NCBI GenBank assembly: GCA_012064415.1
Contig: SSNU01000104.1
Location: 226,980-255,189 of the forward strand
DNA length: 28,210 nt
Reading direction: 5' to 3'
Origin: Gyrodactylus bullatarudis
Lineage: Eukaryota > Platyhelminthes > Monogenea > Gyrodactylidea > Gyrodactylidae
Shown: piece after piece, positions 1 through 10,181 of the stretch
Layout of the letters: the number at the start of each line of letters is the position of its first letter
Numbering within the stretch: the stretch's first letter is position 1
The notes under the pieces: model-generated
What the model was told of the DNA's origin: nothing
The model's database searches: none
The model's input: only the letters and a program-made list of their open reading frames with translations
Program-made: the position numbers and the translations under genes

Positions 1-1456
1 ATTTAATACTTGAATATAGGTATGAATACATCAAGTATCATTGATTCATTTTGATTGGTCCATTTCGACGCTGAAACTAGATTAGACAAGGGGGGATTTT
101 CGCTGTAACTGATTTAGACCATTACCGAATTTTTAGCTCCAAGCTCGAAAATAAAGACGAAGTTTTCCAAAATTATCATTCGAATATCGCTCAAAAATGC
201 TTCTGTAATAAGATAAAAATAATTTAGAGAAAATTCAAAATAAAATTTTAAAACTAACAGAGTAGTAATTTTAGTACATTCAGGTTCAAGTCAGTTTTTG
301 TAACTTTACATAAGAATTAAAGTGAATTCGAGGTTAAAATCATGTAAATTACTTGAATTTTTACTTGAAATTTTAGTAATTTTAGATATTTTCATCCAAG
401 TCTCCTATCCAGAGTCCCTTTCGCTTTCAAGATAATACAATTCTATTTCTTGAGAACATTTAGATTGCAAGCATAATTGTAAACAATTAGTATTGGTACA
501 CTTAGCATCTGTCAGTAGTTTCGTATAGCAACAATTAGAGAACAATACATTAGTGTTCTTATTCAATGTGGAAGTTTTACAAGCAGTAAAATCCAGAACA
601 CAGGCATGCGGGAAATTGTATTTTTATAATACGAGTATAGATTTAACACGCTTTTATCTGGAATGTCACATCTGAATGAGGTCCTTCATTTCTAAGCAAG
701 AGAATTCATATTTTTCCAATCTGAATGAAAAAATCGACTTGACCATCAAGTGTTAACCATATCGTATAGGACTCAAGGAAATTGCAAGGAACCATATATT
801 TTAATTTCCAAATTTCTGTGTTTTCATAATAAATCCGTAGTATGAATTTTGGAATGAAAAAGTCGCACATGAAAGGAATTTGAATTTATTTTTTATTCCG
901 TTGTGGGAAAATCTTTTTTGTGCTTTTCAAAAAAACCTACACATGCACTCCCCTCAAACATGTATCAACATAAATTCACAGTTAGAGACATTCAAACTCA
1001 CTTTTTTCATTTTCAAGATTAGACCTGAAACAGAAAAAAAGTATTTGGTTATATTTTTTTATAAATAAAAGATGTTATTTATCTGAAAGAGGTTTTTAAA
1101 TATCGATGGTATGAGAAAGAATCCCTTGCAATTCTCTAATTTAACCGATGAAAGGCACACACAATGACACGTTATTATTTAATAAATTTCCTTTATAGGA
1201 ACGCAGGAATTACACTAGAACAAGAAACATGATACATATCAATTATTGGATCAGATTTAGACTGAATAATTATATTCCACCAGGATTTATTTTGTAAACA
1301 ATGTCAGAAATTCTCAAAAATAATAAAGTAGATGTATTAAAGTAGATTAAAAATTATTATTCTTTAGATTTGGGCAATAATTAATTCTTTATTTATGATT
1401 TGGGATCAGTCATCATATCCTAAAAAAATGATATGAGAACCAAGGAGAGTATTAAT
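1..1456. other. AT-rich stretch without a supported gene
   Basis: No reading frame here has recognisable protein similarity; the longest (880-1068) starts at TTG and is low-complexity. One short match stands out: 390-403 reads TTTCATCCAAGTCT, the same as the conserved sub-end of family C (5584-5821 and 18921-19437) on the opposite strand. At 14 bases it may be a decayed C end or chance. Confidence 0.6.
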
Positions 1457-2029
1457 TAGGGTTCTTCAGATTCGGATGAAATAAATTTAAAAACAAGTAT
1501 TAATATTTGATAATCTTGTTCAAAAATTTTTCATATTAAAATTCAAGGGCTTATAAAATTTCTAAAAGAAATTTGATACCTTCTTCTTCTTCACAAGAAC
1601 CATCTCTAAGAATACTTAGGATCTTAATTGGACCTATGTATCGTTCTTCAAGCTTTGATAATAATAGATCAAGGATTAATGATATCAACCTATAGCTTGC
1701 CATTTTCCAATTTTTGAACCTTCATTATTCTACCAGTTTGAAAGGTTTCTTAATTAAAGTTTAAATTGAAGCCCACAATGTGAACTTGCATTATTTTTGG
1801 CCAAATAACTTGGTATCTTCATAGCTAAATTTTGGTTTTTATAAAAACTGTAAAATAGTCTCGGCACCGAAAGGGCTAGAGTAGAATTTTTATTTAATTA
1901 AAAATGTGTAGGATTTCTATTCAATAAAACAAATCAAAACTTATTTCATAGTTATTTTTTGTTTATAGCAGAAGTAAAATTTTGGCGATTCGGAAATTTT
2001 CGTAATGTTTCTGAATCTGAAGAACGCTA
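1457..2029. repeat. Possible decayed TIR element
   Basis: The sequence at 1457-1475 (TAGGGTTCTTCAGATTCGG) reappears inverted at 2011-2029 with about 17 of 19 bases matching, enclosing about 570 bp without a coding frame. This could be the ends of an old non-autonomous DNA element. The interior does not fold back further, no convincing target-site duplication is seen, and no second copy exists in the window, so it may be a chance inverted repeat in AT-rich DNA. Confidence 0.25.
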
Positions 2030-2889
2030 GTACCAATAATTTTCATTGATTGTAATGAATTGAGAAATTTCATGGAAAATTGATGAAATTCAATAATAAA
2101 GATAAAATTTAAGGTACTTGAAAAAATATACAAGAATCATTGATTGCTTTTAGTAGTTAACCTTCAGATTTCGAGTTTGCACAAAAATACCCATCATCGA
2201 AATTTAACCAATTTCCAATCAATAAACATGAAAAAGAGATGTTGAAATTTTTTTCATTCAACTGTTATAACCAGTTTATCAGAATTTCGGCACTCTTAAT
2301 ACCAATCAAATTTGTGTACTGCTATTAAATTAATCAAGTGTTTATTTAAAAGATATCTTCTCATGGAAAAATATCGTTCACAGTTTTCGTTAGGAATATC
2401 CGAAAGACTGTATGTTTAATATATTATTTGCTCAAATAAGCGAAAATATATATTTACTCAAACGAATGGAAATGGGGATATTAATTAAATGCCTCTTCTT
2501 TATCTTTAGGTTTTATCGAGAAGGAATAAATTGGGAGAAAATTTCTTGATATTTATTCATCAATCGCAATTCTTCATCCATTTCTCTCTCAGAGTAACTT
2601 TGACGATTGTGTAAATTTCAAGTGTAAACTTTTTCAAGAGCTTCTAATCTCCAAATTTTATTGTAGAAATGTTTGATACGAGTCAGGAAAGGTAATCTTA
2701 GAAGAAATTCATCATAAGAAAATTGAAAAGAGTTTTGACAGGAAAATAATGTTACCAAAGTTGATCTTATTATTTAGTACTATGGATTTTCTATGATTTC
2801 AAAAGTTCAACTAGATTAAATATTTCTAAAATTTGAACTCGAATTATTTTCTTTAACCGAGTGTTCATCCCTACTTTTAGAATATATTA
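2030..2889. other. AT-rich stretch, nothing recognised
   Basis: No coding frame, RNA gene or repeat shared with the rest of the window was found here. It ends in TA at 2888-2889, which abuts the family A fragment. Confidence 0.6.
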
Positions 2890-3066
2890 AAGCTAGTTGA
2901 CATGAAGATGAGAATTTACTATTTTCACAAAAAAGTATTTTTTTCAATTCTAAAACGGAATAAGCTAATAAGATGAGGATATTCGAAAAATTTCAATCTG
3001 ACCAATAAGGCCGATTTTTGGATTACGAAAATGCACCAAATTTCCACTTTTTCAACTTTTGAACCT
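2890..3066 (+). mobile_element. Family A foldback element, partial arm (copy A1)
   Basis: Starts with the family A/B terminus AAGCTAGTTGACATGAAG directly after a TA dinucleotide. From about 2956 to 3065 it is, by eye, identical to 4270-4387 of copy A2. Compared with A2 it lacks about 40 bases after the terminus (a stretch equivalent to about 4218-4262), and the match stops in the motif TTTTGAACC. It therefore holds less than half of one arm and is a non-coding relic. Orientation is given relative to the terminus on the left. Confidence 0.75.
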
Positions 3067-3693
3067 AACATTTGATGCATTTCCTCAATTCACTAATTAT
3101 TTTTTTGAATCCCTGCCTTCACATGTCTCACTAATACAAACTCAAATTTTCTCTCAAGAAAAAACAACGTAGGTTTAGGGGTTAAGAAGATGGATAAACA
3201 AGTTAATGTGAGTTACTAAAACCTTTCATCTATGAAGAATTAATTGTTTTTATTCCTCTGATAGCAATGTGGAAAGAAAAGTAGAATCCTGTTCATTCAT
3301 CATGGATATTTTTTGAAAATATATTTCTTCACAAAAAAATAAAATTTGATGAAAGAGAAAAATGTACATCCATGTCATTAAACCTCCCAATTTTCATGTA
3401 AGCAGTGTTGTAATAAATTTTCCAGAAAAACATTATATTCTGTTTGTGCTTCAGAAAACGAAAAAAAACTGAATGAACAAGTAAACATGAGTCACCATCA
3501 GTTAATTTTGGAAAAGAGAAACTTTTCAATGGGATTTCCGGTATGCATAGTGACACTTCTTGACAGTCAAAAAATCTAAATTTATTTTTAATTCTAAATC
3601 CTCAGTATCAAATCCCAATATTCAATTATAGAGGGCTCATTCTCAAACTGTAAAAGTTGGGCTGTTGATTTTTTAATACATGCTTCATCAATG
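3067..3693. other. AT-rich stretch, nothing recognised
   Basis: No gene is supported. The minus-strand frame at 3329-3556 is of low complexity and has no family resemblance. A weak similarity between about 3190-3222 and 3475-3510 (both near 'GAACAAGT...ATGAGT') is too diverged to call a repeat. Confidence 0.5.
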
Positions 3694-3770
3694 TAGGGTA
3701 GAATAAAACTTTTTTCTCCGACCAACTCACGAGAGTACTATTATCACAGAATTTAGCACCTAGATAAGAC
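3694..3770 (+). mobile_element. Family D foldback relic (copy D2)
   Basis: The segment resembles the left subterminal part of the D element at 7222-7680. Both read GTAGGGT/CTAGGGT, then a T-rich run, then TCTCCGA.CAACTCACGAGAG, then a diverged stretch and TTTAG.AC.TAGAT. The outermost TIR of D is not preserved here and no right arm was found, so this is a decayed fragment. The similarity is clear over about 20 bases and weaker over the rest. Confidence 0.5.
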
Positions 3771-4184
3771 ATAATTTCAGCTTTTTGAGTTTATACTTTC
3801 CTTTGATATAAAGCTATTCTCGATGAATTTGTGAGTTTTTAAATTTTTGAAGAATTTTTGGTAACCGATTCAAAATTTATGAAAAAAATTTAGAGCCTTT
3901 TTTAAAAACCTGTTGAAATTTGCTCGTAAAGCAATTCTCAAGTTGGAGAATCACCTCCAGTTCAATGACAGGTATTTCCCCAAAAAGGCTCTAACTCAAA
4001 ATTAAGATCGACATATTTTTTAAATTTCATCGCAGAATTTAGACAATATTGAGTTAATGAATTTGTCCAAATGGAGTAAGCTTTGGGAAATTCCTATCAA
4101 AATTATTTCTATAAATTCACAGAAATCAATCATTTACATAAGAAGGCTTATAATTTTAATATTAAGGTATATAATTTTCTTATA
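3771..4184. other. AT-rich stretch, possibly more of decayed family D
   Basis: No gene is supported. A short inverted pair, 'TAGAGCCTTTTT' near 3891 and 'AAAAAGGCTCTA' near 3982, could form a hairpin of about 12 bp with a loop of about 80 bases. This might be the core of the D-like relic just upstream, but no matching structure was aligned in the intact D copy. Confidence 0.35.
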
Positions 4185-4584
4185 AAGCTAGTTGATATGA
4201 AGATGGGAATTTACTATTTTTACAAAAACCTCGATATTTTTCTCCGGATTCACAGAAGAAAATTTTTTGAATTCTAAAACGGAATAAGCTAATAAGATGA
4301 GGATATTCGAAAAATTTCAATCTGACCAATAAGGCCGATTTTTGGATTACGAAAATGCACCAAATTTCCACTTTTTCAACTTTTGAACCAAAATTTTTAT
4401 CGATTTCGATGATTTGAAGCAGTTAAGTGATGATATTTGGGATCAACATTGGACGAAGAATTCGAATTTGGTCAAAGAGATAGCGAAGATCTTACTGTTT
4501 CCGAGAAAAAGTAGACTTCAAGATCTTGGATAATTTGCCTTCGTGATAATCAAAAAATTCAAATGGGTCGATTTCCCACAGTAA
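4185..4584 (+). mobile_element. Family A foldback element, one arm plus spacer (copy A2)
   Basis: Begins after TA (4183-4184) with AAGCTAGTTGATATGAAG. It matches, in inverted orientation, the right arm of the full copy A3 (12984-13680) almost base for base through the core GCACCAAATTTCCAC, TATCGATTTCGATGATTTG and the spacer with CAAGATCTTG. The match stops at about 4584 (CCCACAGTAA), the point where the left arm of A3 joins its spacer. A2 is thus a solo arm plus spacer that lacks the second arm. Short reading frames on both strands inside it are by-products and not genes. Confidence 0.8.
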
Positions 4585-5583
4585 CTTGATTTCTTTAAGA
4601 ATTTTAGCTTATCCGAAATGATATTTTTAATTGATATAATATCAAACATTAATTTACTCAATATAATATCATCATGATCTGAACAGATCATTTTAGAGAT
4701 TTCACATTTCTTTAAAAGTAAATTTAAAATATCTGTTAATCCATGACAGAAAAAATATAGCCTAAAATAAATTATTAAGCGGTCGTATATAGGATCATTC
4801 AGAACAAGAATAAATCTTAAATAATTTGGTAAAAAATCTGTACCAGATACAGGGTATCTGATTAATTTACTGATAACGACAAAATTGCTTTCCAGTGTTA
4901 AGTGATTTAGTGAAAATAAAGGTGAAATTGGATATATATATATATATTCATAAAAACATTAAATGCAGTTGGTTTACGGAAATTAAGTCAAAAAAATTAA
5001 AATTTTTAAGAACCATTCTGATGTTAACAATTCTGCAGGACCCTAGTCTTATATGACACTTGATCTCGAAAAACATTTGAAATTTATTCCACAAAATCAG
5101 GAATTTCCTGAAGCTATGATTAAATTTGAAATAGCTCTCCATGCCCAGAAATTTATACTGTATCGGCTAAAAATAAACATACTAATGGATTCTGTCTTTA
5201 TTCTCTCGACATATTCTCTTGAAATAAAATTGGTGAATAAAAATTTACCGCCAAATATGATAATTTAATAGTTACTTAAAACTGTATTAAATCAAAAGTC
5301 TCCTTAAACCTACGGATTCTGGAAATTAATTATTCATTTGAAAATATTTTTTGATTTCAGTCCAACCATCTCCATGTAACAGCATAGTTACCATAACGTT
5401 GAATCATCCAATAAAACCTTTTTTTAATACTACTCAATAGTAATTATGTAAAAACTATTTACTCTTTTGAACAGGATCACTATCAACCAATCATATCAAA
5501 GGACCCTGATTAACCAATAAAATCGATGGAGATTAATTTGTTTAATCACGTGGGTACACAGTTCATATTTCTCTGTGTACACT
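4585..5583. other. AT-rich stretch with a microsatellite and a hairpin
   Basis: No gene is supported; the overlapping short frames at 4948-5142 and 5053-5268 have no recognisable similarity. An (AT)8 run lies at 4932-4947. Just before family C copy C1 there is a hairpin of GTACACAG and CTGTGTAC around 5553-5580, with an 11-base loop. Its right limb runs into GTGTACACTAG, a motif shared with the end of family D. Confidence 0.55.
4932..4947. repeat. (AT)8 microsatellite
   Basis: A perfect run of eight AT dinucleotides is visible. Confidence 0.9.
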
Positions 5584-5821
5584 AGACTTGGATGAAATTT
5601 CGTAAAACTGATGAAACCGCCTGTAATTTTGTTTAAATAATCTAAATAATCCGAAATTTTGTTTTTATGATACAAGAATCATTTAAAGAGTTGACTCAGC
5701 CAGGCATGGTGGAATGATTTAGAAATAGCTCACAGATTATTTAAACAAAATTACAGGTGGTTTCATCAGTTTTACGAAATTTCATCCAAGTCTGATGAGT
5801 ATGCCACGAAATACAAGCGCT
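5584..5821. mobile_element. Family C foldback element, internally deleted (copy C1)
   Basis: The left arm begins AGACTTGGATGAAATTT and runs to about 5642. The sequence then jumps into the right arm, which ends at AGCGCT (5816-5821). Compared with the full copy C2 (18921-19437), the rest of the left arm and the loop are missing. From 5651 the right arm is, by eye, identical to C2 from 19267. The left end lacks the outer 28 or so bases of C2 and instead continues outward as GTGTACACT, similar to the D terminus. It has no coding content. Confidence 0.8.
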
Positions 5822-6058
5822 GAAGTTTTTTATTTATTTGACAGTTTCAAAAGAAGTTTTTCAGGATTTAAATTTGAGAAAAAATCCGGATAAATGCGAT
5901 AATATTTTTGATAGATCATTTTTTGATAATTGAAATTTCATTGGTTTTCACACAGTGAAAATGATCAAGTAATGGATATTCAACTTTCAATTGATAATGT
6001 TTAGCATTGATTTTCTTTTTTAATCGTGATCCTGGAAAACATCATTTGATGACCCACA
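5822..6058 (+). repeat. Family B-derived tail joined to C1
   Basis: These 237 bases follow the C1 right end and are, by eye, identical to 19438-19674 after C2. From about 5850 they are a diverged version of the family B core: matching blocks include TTTTTCAGGAT, GTGAAAATGATCAA, TTGATTTTCTT and AATC.T.ATCCTG.AAA. The simplest reading is that C inserted into an old B element and that this composite was later duplicated. In C1 the match ends at GACCCACA; after C2 the B similarity goes on to about 19785. Confidence 0.75.
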
Positions 6059-6920
6059 TAATTCAAGTCTTAATTTTTCATTGATATGAATAAATTCCAC
6101 TGATCTTGGTGAGGGCTAGAGAGCCGCTCATTATCAAGGTATTTTTATAGCGCCAGCATCAAATCTAAGGCTTTAGATTAATGTTATTGCAAAAACATCG
6201 AAACACATTCGTGCTGCATCTACATGAGTTTAAATCAGAAATTTCCAGAATCCCTGAGAGTCTGCAGACTCACTGGTTGTTGCCCATAGATTCTGTAGAA
6301 TTCCTAAAGATTCCAGATTCACTGTTACTAGTGAATAGCTAATACTTATTCGATCTCGAATTGTAGGAATTATATCAAAGGACGAGCATGTCATCTCTTT
6401 ACCTTTACAATATGGCCTTTATCTGTAAGATTTAATAACACACTACTGTACTGACTTTTAATTGAGTAATAACACATTATCTTAATTATAATTATGATTG
6501 ATTGCAAGTTAAAGTTCTAATATTATTTATATTTATGTTGTCATAGTATTGCATCATCCCCTCCCTATCTCTATAGTGTACAACAATTTTTCTACTTTTA
6601 GAATAAATAAATAAATATGTATAGTTTTATTATGAATCTGATAAAAAATCATAATAACCAAGTGAGCCAACTAGACCAAGATGAGATTGCCTGTAAAATG
6701 AAATCTTTCAAACTAGAGTATTCGAAACTCGAATGGACATATGCTTGATTTTCACAGGTCGCTTACAAGTAGAAATACAAGAAATTTTTTTAAAATTTTT
6801 AGTTCTTATGTAAAATAACCTTCTTCTTTACAAACCCTGAGGCTCAAAAAACTCAATTGTTCACACTTTTAAGTTTTACCCTAAAATCAAGATTCAAACT
6901 CGCCAATGAATTACTTGTGA
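6059..6920. other. AT-rich stretch with small palindromes
   Basis: No gene is supported. Two small palindromes are visible: AATCTAAGGCTTTAGATT near 6163-6180 and the perfect 14-base GAGTCTGCAGACTC at 6258-6271. Neither belongs to a recognised element. Confidence 0.5.
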
Positions 6921-7061
6921 ATTTCGATTGATATATTACGCTATAATTTCTTCTGGCAGGGGTGGTCATTGAGTTTCAGTTCTGACAAAGCTAAATCCAT
7001 CTATTTTTCTGAGACACGATATGAATTTAAAGATAAAAATCAGACAGGCTCAGAAATTTGA
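6921..7061 (+). pseudogene. Decayed LINE reverse transcriptase fragment, upstream part
   Basis: A stretch open between stops at 6918 and 7059 carries W.LSFSSDKAKSIYFS, which fits the segment after the catalytic YADD motif of non-LTR reverse transcriptases, where a tryptophan and a 'lN.dK.k.i.f' block are typical. It aligns with the 'LGLQPNQDKSFFIL' part of the more intact copy at 8785-9594. The following sequence to 7221 is too decayed to read. The frame differs from the next fragment at 7681, so the gene is broken by at least a frameshift and by the D insertion. Confidence 0.55.
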
Positions 7062-7221
7062 ACCAAGAATGAAATTTTGAGTAAAATAGACTGAATGGTC
7101 AATAAGTAAATTATTTTAAAAAATGCTTATTATATCTCATAGAAAATGGTTAATTTTATAAAAAACTTCTCGATAGAGTTTTAGCCACTTAGTTCATGGA
7201 AACCTAATTTTGTTGATCATG

Positions 7222-7680
7222 GAAACTCCGTACAGTGTACACTAGGCTAGGGTGAAGTTTTTTTTTCTCCGAACAACTCACGAGAGGACTTACTTTTCTG
7301 ATAAATTTTAGTACTTAGATCATGTTTTGCATAATTTTAAAGCATGAAAGTCATTCTTCATTATGTCATTGCCCATTTTTCCCACAATATCTCACGGACT
7401 TGATAAAATAACGAAATTAACCATGAAGGCTCTCTTGATGATAAGATTACTATTTTTGAAGATAAAAATGAAGAAACTCATTAAATGGTCAAGATATTCC
7501 GGGTTTTAGTGATTGCGTATTAAAAATTCATTGAAAATTGAGCGCCCATTTGAGAATCATTTTCGACACATGCTTCAATACAAAATAATGCTTAGAATTT
7601 ATAGTTCTATCAGAAAAGTTGGTCCTAATATGAGGATAAAAATTTCACCCTAGCCTAGTGTACACATTGTACGGAGTTTC
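7222..7680. mobile_element. Family D foldback/TIR element (copy D1)
   Basis: The element is bounded by inverted repeats of about 36 bases, GAAACTCCGTACA(G/A)TG at the outside followed by GTACACTAGGCTAGGGTGAA; the arms differ by one substitution and a small indel. Similarity continues weakly inward (GGAC...ACTTTTCTGATA on both sides). No transposase frame exists in its 459 bp, so it must be mobilised in trans. Recognisable LINE coding sequence resumes within a few bases of its right end. No clear target-site duplication is visible, so the superfamily cannot be named. Confidence 0.85.
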
Positions 7681-7960
7681 TACTTTGAACGTAACAGATC
7701 CATTGGCTGACTTGACATTGCTGAACAACTTTTATTCAAAGTTTATGCTAGACCACTAATTGAATACTGCTCTGCAATCTGGAACGCTGAATGTGACAAA
7801 TGGTCAGGAAAACTCAAACTGCACACAACACGCATTCTGTCATCAACATATCAGAGTGAGATCAAATCCACTAAAAACTCTTTATGGCTTAGAAGAGAAC
7901 TTTTACCATAGTCAACCTAACTCGAATCACCAAGGCTCTAACGTTACACTGATGAATTAA
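7681..7960 (+). pseudogene. Decayed LINE reverse transcriptase C-terminal fragment
   Basis: Frame 1 from 7681 reads a diverged copy of the C-terminal region found at 9160-9390. The clearest block is LLFKVYARPLIEYCSAIWN, matching 'LYKVYARPVIEHGSAIWN' in the better copy, then TTRIL and SLWLRRE where the better copy has SLSIRRD. It has an in-frame stop at 7708-7710, another at 7909-7911, and a probable frameshift after that (F.IV.LTRITKALT in another frame). A 66-codon frame at 7760-7960 is an out-of-frame shadow. The upstream part of the same gene is probably 6921-7061, on the other side of D1. Confidence 0.8.
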
Positions 7961-8589
7961 AAAAATAATAGATTAGAGAGAGGCATCTTCTAAGTTAAAT
8001 CCAACAGATTCGCATTGCAGCCGAAACATTGTTTGGAAAATAATAAATATTATTATAATGTGTATAATTTCCATATTGAAATGCTCAAAGTTCATATACA
8101 GAACTCAAAACTGAGGTATAGACGAAGTAAACGAGTATAGTCTCTAGTTCTTATTAATTACAAATAAATCTACATTAGAGAGTATTTCATCATAACAAAG
8201 GGAATACTATCAAACTATTCTTGATAACAATTTGATAATGCCCCCTTTTTACAATATACACATGGATTAGTAGATGTTTTTTTTTATTTTATATCTGTAT
8301 TCATAATAATTACAATAAGAATGTAATTATTTATCCATTCTATTTTTCCCCTTAGTTCTCATCATCCTCAGAAATTTATTGTCCTTGAGTCTGAAGATGG
8401 TCTAAATGTGTTTGGGCAAAATGATAAAATCCAAAATGGGTAAAATACTACTATTATTTAAAAAATAGACACTTGTCTTCTCAACCCTTTTATGTAGAAT
8501 ATTTAAGGTGTCTGTCGGACATGGTATTCTCCTAAAATGGTCTGTCCGAAAATGATTATTTCCGTTATGGTTCGTCAAATAACACAGGG
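7961..8589. other. Unassigned stretch
   Basis: No gene is supported; the minus-strand frame at 8402-8602 shows no family similarity. At 8514-8550 there is a TCGGACA...TGTCCGA inverted pair with AAAATGGT-type spacing, loosely reminiscent of the repeated GTGGACA motif of family E that begins just downstream. Confidence 0.45.
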
Positions 8590-8783
8590 TTATTACAGTC
8601 ATTTTACGAAATTAGTGGACAATTTTTCGATACCATAGGATTCGTTGACAAAATTAGTGGACAAGTTCCCAAAATAAGAATAATTAAAGGTGTAATTATC
8701 AAATGAGCTTATCAAAATTAGTGTACATTTTCTCGAATTTAGTGGAATGGTTAAACAGAATTACTGGAGAGTTTTCCAATATT
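8590..8783 (+). mobile_element. Family E foldback element, solo left arm (copy E2)
   Basis: Starts TTATTACAGTCATTTTACG and follows the left arm of E1 (26799-27604) through CATAGGATTCGTTGACAAAA to GGAGAGTTTTCCAAT. It contains five copies of the recurring motif near AATTAGTGGACAA. It retains a GTGGACAATTTTT unit near its start that E1 lacks at this point. The match ends near 8783, exactly where similarity to LINE reverse transcriptase begins, so one arm of E is fused to the LINE fragment. No second arm is present. Confidence 0.8.
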
Positions 8784-8784
8784 A

Positions 8785-9594
8785 GGCTCTAGGGTTGGTC
8801 CTCTCCTGTTCAATATTGTCTTTTCCAGAATACGTACTCCTAATGCTAAGATCTTCAAATACGCAGATGATTTCAAGATCGTGTTCGATTTTCAAACAAG
8901 AATTGAAGTAAATCGAGAGCTTGAGTTGATCCTCCAACATCTGAATGAACTCGGATTACAGCCTAATCAAGATAAGTCCTTTTTTATATTACCATTTGAA
9001 CAACAGATTACCTCTTTCTCTATTAGATTAGGTGATAAAAACATTTCTCAGAACTTCAATGTCAAGGACCTTGGTCTAAAATACAACTCGTCGTTCGACT
9101 TTGAAGAACAGATGAAAGATGCCCTGAAGAAGTTCAAAACCAGATGCATGATGATAAACCGAACAATAAAAACAGACAAAATGAAGTTGTTCTTATATAA
9201 GGTCTATGCAAGACCAGTCATTGAACATGGATCGGCAATTTGGAATCCAGAGGCCAATTATTACTCGAGAAGAATGCAACGTACATTCAGACGGTTCAGG
9301 GGAAATATGGCGCCTGAAATCCAACAATTAATAAGACATAAGAGCCAATCCTTGAGTATAAGAAGAGATTTCCAAAGTTTGATGCTGATACATCGCTACA
9401 AAAAGATGAATACAAACCAAGGTCGTCTAGGAATTCGTCTGAATTTACCCGAAGGAAACATTTTCTATAAACTTGCCATATATAAAAGAATAACTATATA
9501 TTATAATAGATTACCAAATACGATTAAAAGACTGAATATAAAAGATTTTAGAAATACTATGTACAAGAAATCTATACTCGATGAAAATTTGTGA
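8785..9594 (+). CDS. 5'-truncated LINE (non-LTR retrotransposon) reverse transcriptase, C-terminal part
   Basis: The frame is open from 8755 to the TGA at 9592-9594, but LINE-like residues begin only at about 8785; earlier codons lie in the E arm. In order it shows GSRVGPLLFN (reverse transcriptase motif B region), the catalytic YADD at 8860-8871, QPNQDKSFFIL, a KDLGLKYN block, then the thumb region with KVYARPVIEHGSAIWNP and RRMQRTFRRF, and a final YYNRLPNTIK/FRNTMYKKS block typical of the C-terminus in CR1/Jockey-like LINEs. In an active element this enzyme would copy its RNA at a nicked target site. The endonuclease, the first half of the catalytic domain and any ORF1 are missing, so this copy is dead even though about 270 codons remain free of stops. 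No start codon is meaningful. The open frame suggests fairly recent insertion. Assignment to an exact clade is uncertain. Confidence 0.85.
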   Translation, partial: GSRVGPLLFNIVFSRIRTPNAKIFKYADDFKIVFDFQTRIEVNRELELILQHLNELGLQPNQDKSFFILPFEQQITSFSIRLGDKNISQNFNVKDLGLKYNSSFDFEEQMKDALKKFKTRCMMINRTIKTDKMKLFLYKVYARPVIEHGSAIWNPEANYYSRRMQRTFRRFRGNMAPEIQQLIRHKSQSLSIRRDFQSLMLIHRYKKMNTNQGRLGIRLNLPEGNIFYKLAIYKRITIYYNRLPNTIKRLNIKDFRNTMYKKSILDENL

Positions 9595-10181
9595 CTTCTC
9601 TCTAGAGTTGGTTTTTCCAAAAAACTAAGGTGTTTAATAATTCTAATTTGTTAAGTCAACCATTGTATTTATTGTGGTCTTCACTTGGTCTTGTGGCACT
9701 GATTCCAGAGGCAGGATAGAAATGTATAATATTCCGAAGAAGCGTATTAATAATTTCATAAGTAAACGTTCAAAGTCAAGAAAGAATCATAGAAATGAGA
9801 TATTCCTGAAATTGATACAAATAGGAGGCAGGGATTCAAAATTATCTGATAATTTGATTCCAATCAAGATAAAATTTATAACAGCCCAATTAGAAGTAAA
9901 CCTTGTATAAAAGCAATTAAGTGTTTTCTTTTTTCAATCAGCTAAAGAAAAAATTAATGATCTTATCTTGAGAATGCATCGTTAAATTTATCCTAGAAAT
10001 TACACGAGAGAGAAAGGAGGTAACCCAATTTGTTATTCCCGAGGAAAAAAATGTGTCTGCAGAAATAATGAGAAGAAACGAGATCTCATTCACTCATCAT
10101 TTAGTCAAAATTAAATCAAATAAGTTAATCAACTTCTAATTTTTTTTATCTATGAGCTTTTTGGGACAATTTAGCCACTGA
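9595..10181. other. LINE 3' flank and unassigned sequence
   Basis: The LINE 3' UTR must begin at 9595, but no poly(A) or simple-repeat tail marks its end. A 78-codon frame at 9674-9910 starts at GTG, is basic, and resembles nothing known to me; it may be chance or part of the LINE 3' sequence. No other feature is seen. Confidence 0.45.

Noticed and set aside
7760..7960. 66-codon frame
   Set aside because: It is out of frame with the LINE reverse transcriptase remains at the same place.
8514..8550. TCGGACA/TGTCCGA inverted pair as an extension of family E
   Set aside because: It resembles the E unit only loosely and does not appear next to E1.
9674..9910. Basic 78-codon frame after the LINE
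   Set aside because: GTG start and no recognisable motif; it is probably in or just beyond the LINE 3' untranslated region.
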